Shown piece after piece: positions 34,829 through 47,871 of a stretch of 64,000 bases of DNA. The position numbers were made by a program, and so were the translations under genes. Below the pieces are notes generated by a model. It saw only the letters and a program-made list of their open reading frames with translations, had not been told where the DNA came from and did no database searches. How positions within the stretch are numbered: the stretch's first letter is position 1; every line of letters begins with the position of its first letter. Origin of the DNA: Codonopsis lanceolata (Eukaryota; Streptophyta; Magnoliopsida; Asterales; Campanulaceae); NCBI GenBank assembly GCA_013146195.2, contig CM028382.1, positions 7,882,767 to 7,946,766 of the forward strand, given 5' to 3'.

Positions 34829-36569
34829 TGTAGACACCCCAATTTCGTACCCCTGGTATGTGACATGACATAAAATATCAAGACATGTTAAAACATTAAC
34901 AAATGTCAAGTTACAGGGTCAAAAGTGAAAAAGGACAAAGCAGGATGCACAAAAGAATGAAATGCAGTGTTCAAAGTGCAAAGAAATGAAAATGTGAATA
35001 GTGCTGGTACCACCCATGCCAAATCTTGGCATGGCGCCAAGTTTGGCTTTGGTGGCGCCAAGAAATGCCTTCCGGCTCCCCGGATTCGCTACAAGGCCGC
35101 AAGCTCAAACTTGGTACAACCGATTGATGCGTGAAGAAGAAAAATTAATTCCTCGGTGTCCCTTATCCACCTATAAATGAGGCCTTGGGGTCCGTCTTCA
35201 ACACACCCATTCATCGATAAAATTGTCGCGCTCTCGTTACGCTGGAGAAATAGAGAGTGAAGTGAGATAGTGAGCGAACACCTCAAAAAGCCTCGAACCC
35301 CTGCCAAACCTCCTCCAAACACAAAACCAACCAGTAGAAGTGAGCCTTAGCCCCCCAGCTAGGTATCCACCCTATTTTCCCAGTCCAAAAATTGTGGAAA
35401 GAGCAGTTGCTCTGCCCGATTTCAGCCTACCTCAAGCAAACACAACAACCAAAATAAACAGTTACTCTGCCCAAATCCCAAGGCCAAAAGTAACTTTCAG
35501 AAGCAGTCACTCTTCCCAAATCCACACAACACACAAACAACAACAACAAAAAAGACTCCCTCTCCCTGAAGGACAGAGCGAGCACACCTTAGGCTATCAA
35601 TAAGTTTTATTTTTAAGTTTTTATTTGTAAAAGTATTATTTCCAATCCGACCCAATGTAGATGTATAAGCAGTTGTGCTGCCCGGATTTAATTAGAAAAT
35701 AGTACTAAAAAGAGCCATTATAATGGCCAAATATTTTCAAGTATATTTGTAATTATTTGTAAAGGGACAGTTGCAAGTCTGTAAAAAATGTAGACAAATT
35801 GATGTATTTGTAGGCAGTTAATGCTTTATTTATCTATTAAATTAATATAACAACAAGCATACTTTAGCCAAAAACTGTTTTGAGACCGAAAGGGCGAGTT
35901 GGGTGCCTAGCACCTTCCCAACTCATAACTTAGCCTCTGGACCCGCTTTTATTATCTCTGGTTTTATTTTTTTTGGTTTTGCTTTATTTATTCCTCAAAA
36001 TAAAGATGGCGACTCTAAAACATTTTGGATCTAGTGGGGCCTCGCAACATCTTTCCTTGCACTTTTCCGTTCTCCCCTAAAAAAGGGAGAATGAGAATGG
36101 AAAGGTGATGTATTCCTATGTCCTGGTATCCCCTAAGAAATGGATAACTTAACGTAGAAAACCCAAAGCACCCATAGTGATCCGAGATAGGCCATAAGGC
36201 TATTTTCATAAAATCCATAGTAGGGGGCGCAGCAACATTCATTCATTGCACTTTCACGTTTTCCCCTAAAAAAGGGAAAATGGGAATAGAAGGGTGATGC
36301 ATTCCTATATCCTAGTATCCCCTAAAAAAGGGATAACTTGACATATAAAACCCAAAGCTCCCATGCATATTGGATCAAAATCCACTAAAGGCAACTGAGG
36401 CGCATTCCAACGCGCTATTCCAACATCACTCCTCTCGCACTTTTGATTTCGTCCTCCCCTATACAAGGGAGAGTGGAACAAGAGCAGTGAATGTCACCGC
36501 ATCCGCACGTACGCGCACCCCTATCCAAGGGCGTGCGGGGCGCGGGCGCACGCCTCCCGGGAACCCACA
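34829..36569 (+). repeat. 3' LTR of the outer element
   Basis: 1741 bp, pairs with 3938-5740, followed by the TSD TTTAC. TATA-like TATAAATG at 35172-35179, one base changed from the other LTRs. Confidence 0.92.
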
Positions 36570-36574
36570 TTTAC

Positions 36575-37302
36575 TCTTCAAAAAAGAGAGATGTTTTCTA
36601 TGTGTTTTCTTTTTGTTTACCAAAACATGTAAAAACAAGAAATCTCCTCACCATTATACTCAATTGCCATCTCCAAATTAATCTTCCTCTTTAACCTTTC
36701 ATAAATGCATAACTAGTCTATTAGTGCATCATTCACTCTCTATTTCAAAAACAAATTTCAGTAAGTTCTACCACTTCAAAAAAAAAATAATTAAAAAAAC
36801 CAATAGGGAGCTAGAGAAGAAAGGAAAGTTGGGAAAGCCAAGAAGCCAAGAAAGGAGAAAAGATTGGAAAGCTGGGAAATCCAGAAAAGCCAGGCAGCTG
36901 AAGGATCATACACAAAAATTCAGGACTAGGGCTTTCAAACCACCCAGGGGTGTCTCTTTTGCCCATATTAATGTCTACATCGCATCCTTGCAGAGTATGT
37001 TCACTAATCCATTTGGTCTCCTTTATTTCAAAATTCCAACCAAGTCTTCAAATCGAGCTTTCCAAAGGTATTTATCTATATTCGAGTCTAGTAAATTCTT
37101 GCTTCTCATATATTAGTTTGTCGAGTTTTTTTCTTGGTATTTCAGCACCACATATTGTTGAAATGTCTGCTAAAACAATTAATAAAAAAATTAAATAAAA
37201 AATCAACTCATTTAAAAACATGATAAAACTACACGGGTTCATAATGAGTCATTTCGAAGATATGGATCGATAAACCATTAAAAACGTGAGTTGAATAAAA
37301 GC
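36575..37302. other. Flank of the nest, no gene recognised
   Basis: This would be continuous with 2881-3937 before the outer element inserted. An ORF at 36724-37116 is Lys/Arg-rich at first, with no recognised domain. No CACTA right terminus is visible. The final AACCT (37303-37307) belongs to the next TSD. Confidence 0.35.
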
Positions 37303-38357
37303 AACCTTGTAACACCCCGCTCCTTCGTTAGTTCGGTTTGCGTGCCATACTTGCACTTCTTCCTTTGTCGAATGTATGTTTGGTTTACGAGAGGGTCTAG
37401 ATATGTATGAGAGACCACATTAATACCAAAACACTATTAAGAAATGCCATATAGTTGTTGACTTGCTAAAGTCACAAGTCGTGACTTGACGATAGTCGAA
37501 ATGCGACGCGATTGAGAGTTTGCTTGCGTTTAGCATTCGTGACCTCGGTTTGGTCCTAGACCTCTACAAGATGGTTTATTAACATGTTTAGATGTATTAG
37601 ACTTCAAGTTGCCGGTGTTCCTTAAGTCTATTGATGATTTAGAAGCTTTGGAGATAGCTTTCGTCTCTATCGCGTAGTTCGGGGATCGAGTCGCGTAATC
37701 GTCTCTCCTTTGGAATTCTTATTTCCCTAGATGTTATTCAAATTTCTAGGATTATTCAAGCTTCTTCATTAGCCCTTAGACTTGCCTTAAAAGTTTCCTT
37801 TCGATGCACGTTCAATTGCTAGTTCATTCGTCGTTCCGGTTGCACGTTGTTGCACCTCTTCCCGGTTTCGCTCCGAGTTGTTTTGGGAGTTGTTTCGGGG
37901 GTTGTTGTGAGTGTTCTGTGGGGGGTTCTAGACCAACTTTGAAAGGGGTTTTAACCTTGATTACTTTGGTTATGTGTTTGTGGGTCTTTTAGGTTGAATT
38001 TTGAGCCATTTTGGGTCTGCCGGGCTTGCCCTCGCAAGGTGGAATGGCCTTGCCCCCGCAAGGTCAATGGAAGAAGTCACCTAGAGAGGCTGGAGAGCTT
38101 GCGGTTGCAAGCTATAGGGGACCTTGCGACCGCAAGGTGCCCCGACCCTGTTTTGCCCTGTTTCGTGTTTTGACGAGAAATACCTATCCTACCCTCATCA
38201 AACCCCCTCTAAACCCATCCTAATATCCCATACTTAGCCCTAAACATGTAATAACATTAGTTGGAAGTTAATTAAGGTTAGATTAGTGAGTGATTAATCC
38301 TAATCTCTACTAATTTTACCAAGGAATTCCCTATTTTGCCCTCTTGGTTTGTGGAGG

Positions 38358-38365
38358 TATAAAAG
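38358..38365 (+). promoter_or_regulatory. TATA box of the solo LTR
   Basis: TATAAAAG, followed about 70 bases later by a (GA)n tract (38431-38463), a common 5'-leader arrangement in plants. Confidence 0.6.
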
Positions 38366-38430
38366 CCAAATCCCTTTGCAATTTTCAGAAACGTTCCTCA
38401 TTTCTCCCCAACCTTCTTACATATTAGAGA

Positions 38431-38464
<34 letters not shown>

Positions 38465-39162
38465 TTCCATGGGAGATTTCAAGCCCTAGCCTTCTTCTCT
38501 CTTCGATCCATGACGATCCAACCGTCCGATTGCCTTCAAACTTCAGATTCGTGAAGCCCTCGACGAGTAGAACAAGTTCACCGATCGGATTTGCATTCTT
38601 TGGAGTTTTCATCCGAGCTAGGTAAGTTACTTTATTTTGATTTTGGTTCATTGGCCCTAAGGAAAACAACCTATGTGCTATTTGTGGGCAATGAACACTT
38701 GATATGCTATGTGTGCCCATTTTGGGGATTTTTGGAGATATGAACTTGTTAATAACATGAATAGGATGATTTGAATGTTATTATGTGTTGTAAGAAATGG
38801 GTTATCCCTTTGTTAAGGTTTTTATGAATTTTGGGGCTTGGGAATCAAGCCCGAATTATTTTGGAATTTGTTTTAAATTGAAGAGGATGATAATGTTGGG
38901 ATTTATGGAACGTGTAAATAATGAAACTTAATAGTAAGACTCAACGGAGTCATTATAAGTTTAATAATGTGTTAGTGAACTTGGGTTGAAATCCTACGAT
39001 GTTTGGGCTTCGTTTGATTATGATTGTGGTGCACTTAGTTTCTAAACTTCAAGTGGGATTATGATTACGATGAGTTCTTGGATTTTTAGGCTTGGGAATC
39101 AAGCCCGAATGAATTTTAGGATTTTGATATATATTTGAGTGGAGTGATATTTTGGGGATTTA

Positions 39163-39262
<100 letters not shown>

Positions 39263-41256
39263 TGAAATGTAGTATTAAGACTCAACGGAGTCGTTACAAG
39301 TTCAATATTATACTAATGAACGTTGGGTTAATACCTACGATGTTCGGGTTTTTGGTCGGTTAAGATTGTGAGCACCCGAGCATCTCACTTTGTGTCTAAT
39401 TGTGACACCCATGCTAAGGATACTCATTGGGGAATTTATTTAGAGCGTGCCCGGGAGAGCACGGTACATTAAAGACCAACCTATGGTCTCGAGTATGGTT
39501 GAAAAATAATTATTGAGTGAGTTCTCACTTTTGGGGAAAATTGATCGGTTGCACATGAACGTACTTGTGGGTTATGACTACGGTGTAGTCTTTGGTTTGA
39601 TTTCAAGTAGAGGTCCATTATAGACCTCATAATATGATTCTTGGTGGGTTTATACTATTCTTGATTTAATCGGTGACTTGAGATATTTTAAGATTAATTG
39701 GCTGTGAGCAATGTATTTACCTTAATTTGATTTATGGTAAAGAATAATAACCTACTTGGTCGGATGAGTTCGCTCTTGTCGAATTCATTCCTTATTTGTT
39801 TATATTGAGTAAATACATACTTGAGCATTTGGTCGGATGGGTTCTCTCTTGTCGAATCCGATCCTTATTTGGTCTTGACGAGTAAATATCTACTTGTGCA
39901 TTGCATTGAGTCCAGCTGGCATTATTTGGTATGATTTTTATGTCAGGGTGGGACGATACATCGCCCATACGAATCGCCGATTCAGATACGCTATGGATCG
40001 CCTGCACGGGACCTCACACACCCCTCCATTGTTGGCCGCAATGGGGAAGTAGCCCCTTTACCGTAACAATACGTGCGTCACAGGCTGCTATTAGCCGATG
40101 GAGTTCGGTATATCGATGCGAAGTCACGAGCATCGTAGTCACGATATTAGGTAACAGTGTTTTTCTTGCAGGAGCTACGTAGCGGCCGGGCCTATAACAT
40201 ATCCTATTGTGATGTTTAATACTCGCACTTATGTGAATAACGTGCTAAGTGCAATTTGTGATCATTGAGGGTTGGACCCATGTTGTGATCATTTGAGGGT
40301 TGGACCCATGGTTTTATTATTTGAGGGCTGGGCCCATATTTTGGTTGTACATGATTATTGTTGGTACATTATTATTATGATGCCACGATTGTATTTTTAC
40401 TGCTGCATTATGCCATGCCATGCCATGCTATGTCATACGGTTGCATTTAGTAGCTTACTGGGTCATTATGACTCACTCCATGTGTTTGTTTTCCTTAGTG
40501 TGTGCAGTGAGCTCGTTAGTGCGCGTTGCAGCTACGGGTGCAAGTTTGATAGCAGGTGGTCTTCCGGGCTTTAAGCTTGGAGATTTTATTATTATTGTTA
40601 TTATGTATTTGTGAGACGCGAATGTAAAGTTATGTAGACTTTACTTGGGTAGATTATGTTAGTATTTTATTATTGTTTATTTTGGGAGCCGACTTGTTTG
40701 GTCGAGCTGTTGTATTCATTTAGAAGTTATTATGTCGTCTTCCCGAGCAAGGTTTTAGCTCGCGTATTCTAGTATTGTGTTATGGTCGTTTCCATCTTCG
40801 ACAATTTTAGTCGTGAGACCTTGATTTTGTTGTTAGTATTTAAATCTCTTATTCCTTTAGTTGATTTGTCCCTCCGGCATGTTTTAGCCGTTGAGTGGTT
40901 GTTTATCAGGTTGGGTTCTTGTTGGTTCGCCGGCCTTTGGTTGTCGATGGTTTGTTGCCCGTGCGCAATGTTGCGTCACGTGCGTCGTAGATTTGTCAAG
41001 AGATAGTTGTCTCTTAGCTTTGCGTTCCTTGGTCTAGGATTTAAGGCTTGGGTTCCACTTATGATTTGCTTCCGCATATTTTAGTTTTTGTTGTTTCATT
41101 TTGCCGTTATGGCCTTACATTCATGTCTTGAGCTTGTTGGCTCAACTCTTGACTCGCACCATTATGCTTAGCAGGTGCTTGTCCATGTTTTAGCTTGTCT
41201 TGACGGCACGACCTTGGGATTTCGCATTGGAGTCCGGATCGGGTCGTTACAAACCT

Positions 41257-41645
41257 TCTGTCTTGGTGAAAAGTCATCTTTGACCATTGCAACCGAGCTG
41301 TTAGTAACACCCTAAGGGCTTCCAACCATACACCAAACCCTTTCCAAATACCTAAAACAAATCCACCACATGCCAAAACCAACCCCCACCGAAACTAAGA
41401 CCTTCAAATATCACCAGCTAAGCAACTACCCCTATGATCCAGCTTCCCAAAACTGGGGCTGCTTCACCCTTATATATATATCTACCAAGAGTGACAACCT
41501 TTTTATCCCAAGAGAGTGGAGACAGATACCTCTTCAAGCACTCTCCCAAATTGCTCCGAAAGGTCAAAAAAAAAAGGGGGGGGGAGAAGAAAGAATTAAA
41601 AAAAAAGAAAGAGCAAGGTTGAAAATTAAAAAAGAAGAAGAATCC

Positions 41646-41704
<59 letters not shown>

Positions 41705-42490
41705 GCCTCTTCTTAGTAATTTCCTCAAAATCTCTCTCTCGCAACAAAAAAATAACTAATCACTCTTGGATAACCCCATAACCAACAACCAAAGCCAAAA
41801 GCCGATCTCCCAATGCCTACAACCAGGTCCAGAAACCAACTTTCCATCCAAACCCACAACCTAAAAGGCCAGTCAATGATCGCTTCTAACTGCCTTTCCG
41901 AAAATAACCAAATCCATAGCCCAAAATGCCTTTGAACCAGAGGCCAATGAAATCCTCAACCCTAATTCCAATCCATCCCAAACACTTAAACACTATACCC
42001 TAACCTAGTTGCAACCTATAGCTTTGTTTCAATCGGTTATAACGTGATCTGGGTCCAGGACAAAACTCCTTACTAAAAAACATATAAAATCGTCAAAAGA
42101 TAAATGTTAAGTAGGGTCCATAAAACTTATGATATTCGGCGATAAACTCTGGATCATGACTCTCTTTTTATCCATTAGAGTCATCCTTTTTTTTCTTTGA
42201 GCATACTCATTTCTGTCTCTCACAAAAGTCTCTCCCAATCAAGTCTTTCTGGGGTTGTCCCTAGTTAATTTCTTCAAGAACATTCCCATCCCATTTTACA
42301 AAATTTGATTCATCGAGCCATCCCGGGGCTTCTCCTACAAAACTCATTGGATAGATAAAGGCTCATCATCTCCAGAAACAGTTGTCCTTTCCATCTCTGC
42401 CTGAAGAAACGAATATGCTACAAAGTCGTGATCTCTCGAGAATAATTAGTTTATCTTCATATGCATTGAAAGACCAGGTCCATATGAGGT
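41257..42490. other. Unassigned sequence with a (TA)n tract
   Basis: Contains (TA)n at 41649-41700 and a purine-rich run before it. No coding domain. The (TA)n and A-rich layout is loosely like the Tat leader, but I could not align it. Confidence 0.3.
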
Positions 42491-42494
42491 AAAG

Positions 42495-42545
42495 GCTCGC
42501 TAGGTTGAAACCCGAAAGGACAACCTAGGAAAAAGTTAAAGCACA
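42495..42545 (+). repeat. Single copy of the Tat 3' hairpin unit
   Basis: Unit at 42500-42528 with arms CTAGGTTG and CAACCTAG that pair at all eight positions by Watson-Crick pairs, unlike the wobble-containing copies in the nested elements. GCTC precedes it. It suggests that surrounding sequence is a decayed Tat 3' region. Confidence 0.65.
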
Positions 42546-43379
42546 CCAAAAAAAAAAGAAAAAAATGTGATCCCTCCGAGGCATCGATTAGTAGGACTCA
42601 CTAATCCTGAATGAATTCCTTTCTTGAATAATGCACTAGTCAAAAGACTAAAAAGTAACCATAAACTTCACCCACCTCTATCTCAAATATCACCATCAAC
42701 TCTTATACTCATAACCCTTCAAAGCGAAAAGCCACATCCTAATCTCTCTTATCACATCTGCATCCTCTGACCCGTCTTGTCTTAGCATGTTTAAGAAAAC
42801 AATAGGCACACATCCATGTCATAAATTCAATTTACAAAAAAGAAAGAAAAAGTATTTCCAAATGCATTTTATCTTAGCTTGAATCTTGTCATTACATCAT
42901 CTTATCTTGTCAAGTATTTGCCATATCAACCTCCATGCAAAATGCATATCTTCTTCCTTCACCCTCCAAGGACCATGGACACCAATCTTTATCAAGACTT
43001 ATCAAAGCTACGAAACAAAGTGTCCAACGACCTTGCAATACAAATCATGTCAACAACTCCTGTTCAATTCTTACCCAAGGCTGGTAAAAGCACTACCAGC
43101 AAGCTCCAACATCCCGCACAGGCAACACATCATTCCAGTGTACTATGGATATCTCACCAATAGGTCTACAATCCAATAATCAATGACACTCCCTAGCAAA
43201 TATCATAGACACATCAATCTCGTCGACGAGGGCACAACATCAAACATGACCGACGATGGCACATCATCAAGTTTGCCGATGATGACACATCCAGTAATCA
43301 TGCCGAAGATGCCACATCTTGATTACAACATCACTTCCTGCAAAGCATCCCTACATGAGTCACAACAAAGTACCCGCAT
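42546..43379. other. Unassigned sequence left of the copia remnant
   Basis: No primer binding site or 5' LTR for the following copia element is visible. A short degenerate repeat of 'gacgatggcacatcatcaa'-like words occurs at 43235-43320. Overlapping ORFs at 42879-43179 are unremarkable. Confidence 0.3.
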
Positions 43380-45173
43380 TTTGTTTCTGTGGCCAATGAG
43401 AAAATTTGTCATATTGCTGGAATCGGTGATATTTGCTTGAAATTTGATTCAGGAAATGTTTTTACTTTGAAGAATGTAAGACATGTGCCTGTTTTGTGCA
43501 ATAACTTGATGTCTTGTGCCACATTAGAAGATGATGGGTTAGAGGGTGAATGGGGTAAGGGTATGATGAAAATTACGAAGGGCAATTTGGTAATTTTGAA
43601 AGCTGAAAAATGAAAGAGTTTGTATGTTTGCAATGTTGTCCCGGTGTCTTTTATTGGAAACCAAACAAATGCTTTTAAGAATGAAAATTCTGATTTGTTG
43701 CATAAAAGACATGGACTTTTGAGTAGTAACGGCTTAGAAATTATTCACAAAAATGAATGTTTTGTTGATGATGAGATTTCTTGTGTGCCTTTGTGTGATA
43801 CTTCTGTGACTTGCGAACATCAAAGGGTTAGTTTTGCGCATCCACGTCTGAAAAATTTCTCTTTTAAAAATCATCTTGAGCTGATCTATGCGGATGTGTG
43901 GGGTCCTCTGTGTGCGCCATCGCATGGTGGGAATAGATATTGGTTATCTATTGTCGATGACTTTTCAAGGAAAGTCTGGGTTTTTCCTATGCAAGATAAA
44001 AGTGATGTTTTTGGTAAATTAAAAACATGGAAACTTTTGGTCGAAAATCAAACGGGAAAGAAAATTAAGAAACTTGGGACGGATAAGGGGTTAGAGTTCT
44101 GTAACGGTGAGTTAGGGAGATTCTGCGTGGAGAGTGAGATTGATCATGAAATATCTTTCCCTTGCAATTTGACTGAGCGTATGAATAGAACTCTGTTAGA
44201 ACGAGTGAGGGTTATGCTTGCTTCGACGGGTCTTCCCATAGGCTTTTGGGGAGAGGCAGTTGTGTCCGCCGCCTATATGCGCAATAGGTCCCCTTCTATC
44301 CCGCTTAGTAATAGATGTCTTGAAGTTGTGTTTTTTGGTTGTGAAATTGATTTTTCAAACTTGCATGTTTTCGGTTGTGCTGCATACATTCATCAAGATA
44401 ATAACAAACTTGAATCTCGGTCGGTTCGTTGTGTTTTCTTAGGGTACTCGGAGAGGGTGAAAGAGTATAGACTGTGGATGAGAGATGAGAATGACGAGAG
44501 ACTTGTCATGTGTAGGGATGTAGAGTTTGACGAAACTGAATTTCCGTACTTGTTACCTGCTCAGCCTGTTAATGCTATTGTTGCACTTCCTCCCCCGGCT
44601 CCAATTGTGGTGGAGCAACCCTATGTGTTGGACTCTCTTGATGTGAACTCCTGTATGCTAAAAAACTGTGCTTGCTAATACGGAAATTGTTGATAAAGAA
44701 TGTGAACAAAATGAGGTGGAAGAAAATGTGATGGAAATTCCTAGACTTGAAAATTTAGGTGCATATCAACTTGCTAATGGTAGGCCTAGACCTTTTGTTA
44801 GGAGGCCGTCCAGTTTTGATAGAAAATTTCACATTTCCTCATTTGTGTTTGGTATGCTAAATTATTTTAACAATTTGAATGATCCCATGATTTACAACAA
44901 TAGTGCTTTAAATTTGGATATCCTAGTGATTGGTTTAATGCTTTAATGGTTAATATTAATGCTTTGCATGTGAACAATTCTTGGACTTTGATGCCCCTTC
45001 GTGTGGGTGATCTTACTTCTTTTAAAGCTAGGTTGGTTGTAAAAGGGTTTTGTCGAAAACAAAGGATTGTGATTAAGCTTGCTTTAGTTGCCCAATTCGA
45101 TTGGGAGGTTGAACCTTTGGTGGTAACAAAATTTCAATCTAGTTTTAAAATGCTTGATTTTGATACTTGTGAT
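43380..45173 (+). pseudogene. Truncated Ty1/copia pol: integrase with RT scraps
   Basis: Begins inside the gag-pre-integrase region (VRHVPVLCNNLMS near 43475). The integrase core at about 43860-44260 shows YADVWGP, LGTDKGLEFCN and TERMNRTLLERVR, so D, D and E are present. GFWGEAV and HVFGCAAYIH follow as usual for copia. TGA at 43611 and TAA at 44676 break the frame. After a switch to the frame of 44668-44946, only scraps of RT remain (NNSWTLMPL, FKARLVVKGF, AQFDWEVEPL at 44970-45120). Gag, protease, most of RT and RNase H are missing. It is not functional. Confidence 0.82.
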
Positions 45174-45506
45174 TGATGATTTGTTTTGGTTACCCGGAAA
45201 ATCCTCGACGTACTTGGTGTGTGTTGTGGTATCTTTCTTGTTCTTACTTTGTGTTTGAGATTAAGTTAGATTGGCTTACTTTGTGTTAGCGGTTATGATT
45301 TCCTTGAAATCCATGGGCTATTCTTTGTGATTAGTTATGGTGTCTTGACTAATTTTACTTTGTGTTTAAATTAGTTAAGTGTTTTCCCTGTTTTGGTCCT
45401 CCTTTGTGTTAGATCAAGTGCAGGGTTAAGGCGATGATGAGCATTTTCTATTTTATATGTCCTCAAGTCCAATGGTGTAAACCGACACTTGCTCCAAGGT
45501 GGAGAT

Positions 45507-45880
45507 TGTTAGAAATTGTTGGAGACCCAAATCAGTGGGGCAGCCCCTTTCTAAATTATTCTCCCTAAGCCCAATCAGTTGTGGCCCAACTCCTTGATGC
45601 AGCCTGCCCATCTCTTGGGTCAAGTCTTTTTTGTCACTTGCAGTTTTGCGGAGGGGTAGCTTTGTCATTGCCTATTCCTGTTAGTGACTCCCTGATTTAG
45701 TCGCCCTTTATAATTTGTGGCCTTCGTAATTTGTAGAGAGGGGGCCGGGGAGGATTCAAAGAGTTTGCAGTTAGAGCAGAGCGTGAGCTGTGGTGAGGGC
45801 TGTGTATGCGGTGAGTGGAGAGAGCAATGAGAGTGAGCGTTTGAGGAGAGAGGGTGACTGTGAGCTGTGAGGATCCAACA
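45507..45880 (+). repeat. Probable 3' LTR of the copia element
   Basis: Starts TGTTAGAAAT directly after the purine tract CCAAGGTGGAGAT (45494-45506), a typical copia polypurine tract. A TATA-like TTTATAAT lies near 45708. The end at ATCCAACA (45880) is my best guess; a longer LTR reaching about 46689 (ACACAACA) is possible. No second LTR is available to fix it. Confidence 0.5.
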
Positions 45881-47097
45881 GGTAACCGTTTTTCAACCCC
45901 CTTTGTTCTGATCTCTGGTAAGTACCTTCAACAGAAATCTATCGGAAATTCCTTTCTTCGTCTTTCAGTTCTTGGTGAGCCAGTGACTTTGAGAGTGATA
46001 TAGATTAGGAGCTCTTTCTGAGTTTTTTGGTCTGTTGAGTGAGTACAGAGTTTAGTGAGCTTGGGTTGGGGTTACGGGTTGCTGGGTTTGTGTGAGTGAT
46101 CCTCTTTTCTGTCGTCTTCTCTGGTTGTCTCCTCTGTTATATGTTGCCAGAGCTTGGGGTCGAATCTGTTCTGTGGCTTTGACCTTGGTTTGCGGTGTGT
46201 TGGTTCTGTTGGACTCGTTGGTGGATATGGTCGGTGAAAGGGTATCTGAGCCGACAAGAGTCTAGCCGAGGTCTTCGACTGATTACGGCGAGTCGTGTTT
46301 GGAACACGGCGACGTTGTACTCCCGTATGTCGCTTCTTCATATTTTCTGTTTCTATTTCTTGTGTACTGACGTTTTCTGTTTTGCAGCTCTGTTTTTTCT
46401 CCGTTCTAGTTCCAGCTCACAGTGTATTTTTCACTCTCTGTTCTTCCATAACAGATTGGTGAAATACTGGTGACGGTGACTTTAAGGTTATTTACTGTTA
46501 GACCTCCCGGTGATTAAATGTTATCCCCTCCCTGGTTTGTAATCGATAGTGAGGTTGAATACTTATTAATTTTGTAATAACTAGGGTTATCCACTTTATT
46601 TAATCTTGAGTCTGTATTTAATCTGGTTGCTCCAATTCTTATACTGAATTGTTCCTGGCTATTTCGTGTAGTAGTGAAATTACACAACAACCCTAAATTA
46701 AACCAAGCGTTAGATTTATTTCATTACCGTGTCATCCACATAAATAAAGGGTTAAGCTTTTACTGGATGATTTCATTTTTGATAAAGTTGGACATCTATG
46801 TTTTGTTTGAAATCGGTGGTGGAGAAGGATTCATAAGGATGGATTTGAACTCTTGGAATAGGCATATTAACTCCATGTATTTTGAACTTTTGGAAAAGTC
46901 AATCCATAAAGAACTTCTTAGTAAGGGTATTCTCTCCATTATAACAAAAAACAGACGGTAAATGTAACTATAGAAGGGGGGAATCGACTAAAAAAGCAAA
47001 TTCATGGATCAAATGCATATGTTTTAAAACGTTAGAACCAAACTTAAAGTTTAGGTTAAATCGAAAGACCAAATTATATATTAATTCAACAGTTTAT
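45881..47097. other. Unassigned sequence upstream of the kinase gene
   Basis: TG-rich then AT-rich DNA. An ORF at 46674-46961 (95 residues) shows no domain. Part of it may be copia LTR or leader sequence. Confidence 0.3.
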
Positions 47098-47520
47098 GAA
47101 GAGCCAGACAAATCTCTGGTTGGTATGGAGTTATTATTACTCCTAAATTTTATTACTCATTGAGCCCCAAAAATGTCTACTTTTTGCTGCTTGTATCAAC
47201 TTCATCATGAAATTATTGAACCCAAGATAGCCCAGTGGTAGAGTTTAGACGTTATAAATATAAGATGTTAGGTTTGATTGCTTTCGATGCCTCCTTTGAA
47301 CAAAATATTAATAAATAAATAATAAATTATTGTCTTACTTCATTTTCTAGTCCATACAAAAAAAAAAAAATTTGTCTTGGTTTCTGCATGTCTCTTCGCA
47401 AAGAGCCAGACAAATCCATGGCAGGTATGGAGTTAATAATTAAATTTTATTCCTCAATGACCACGAAAAAAGTCTGATTTTTACATGTTATGACTTTTGA
47501 TCATGAAATTGTGGACACAT
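47098..47520. repeat. Duplicated ~120-bp segment with a SINE between the copies
   Basis: 47098-47218 and 47401-47520 share the start gagccagacaaatc and a diverged remainder ending in 'tcatgaaatt'. The copies are direct repeats about 300 bp apart. Confidence 0.65.
47219..47323 (+). mobile_element. Short SINE
   Basis: 105 bp flanked by AAATTATTG (47210-47218 and 47324-47332). It contains a tRNA-like box A region (agcccagtggtagag, 47229-47243) and a box B-like ggtttgattgc (47271-47281). It ends in an AATAAATAAATAAT tail. The pol III promoter boxes, A-rich tail and TSD together fit a tRNA-derived SINE. Confidence 0.65.
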
Positions 47521-47532
47521 ATTTATGTGAAA

Positions 47533-47712
47533 GTTGACTTGGGATATATAATTAACCTTTTCTAATGTATCTGAAGGAGTGCCTATTTCTATTTTAAACA
47601 AAAACTGACACTTAATTTAAAGCAAAATGATGAGTATTTATTTTTTTTGGAACAATAAGTATAATTAATTAACACTAATCGTCTTTTAGATCATTATATA
47701 ATGTTGGTCAAC
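47533..47712 (+). promoter_or_regulatory. Promoter elements of the pseudokinase-glutaredoxin gene
   Basis: A TATA-like TATATAAT lies at 47695-47702. A W-box core lies just after it on the minus strand (GGTCAA, 47706-47711) and another on the plus strand at 47533-47538 (TTGACT). W-boxes bind WRKY factors, which often control defence genes. The 5' UTR would be about 150 bases. No upstream ATG-rich leader is evident. Confidence 0.45.
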
Positions 47713-47871
47713 ATCTTCAATTATTCATCACCACTGGCATTGTTCATCCAGTTTCACCATCTTACATAATTGGGATTTCGATAACTCCCATCTCTTTAAT
47801 TACCATACTTGTTCATCTACTTTCTCAAACAACTGATTTTACCTCTTCCATATTCTTTCATCTAAGTTAAC

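Larger units (their letters stand above)
3938..36569 (+). mobile_element. Outer Tat-lineage Ty3/gypsy retrotransposon, full length but interrupted
   Basis: Both ends are defined by LTRs (3938-5740 and 34829-36569) that start TGTAGACACC and end ACCCACA. TTTAC is duplicated at 3933-3937 and 36570-36574. Without the inner element (17359 bp plus a 5-bp TSD) it would be about 15.3 kb. The order is LTR, primer site, long leader, gag, protease, G-patch-like region, RT, RNase H, second RNase H, integrase, hairpin array, 3' untranslated region, polypurine tract, LTR. The second, archaeal-type RNase H places it in the Tat lineage. Every reading frame carries stops or frameshifts, so this copy cannot make its own proteins. 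Confidence 0.92.

Noticed and set aside
47228..47281. A functional tRNA gene
   Set aside because: Box A and box B-like words exist, but no cloverleaf arms or anticodon loop can be drawn; TSD and A-rich tail indicate a SINE.
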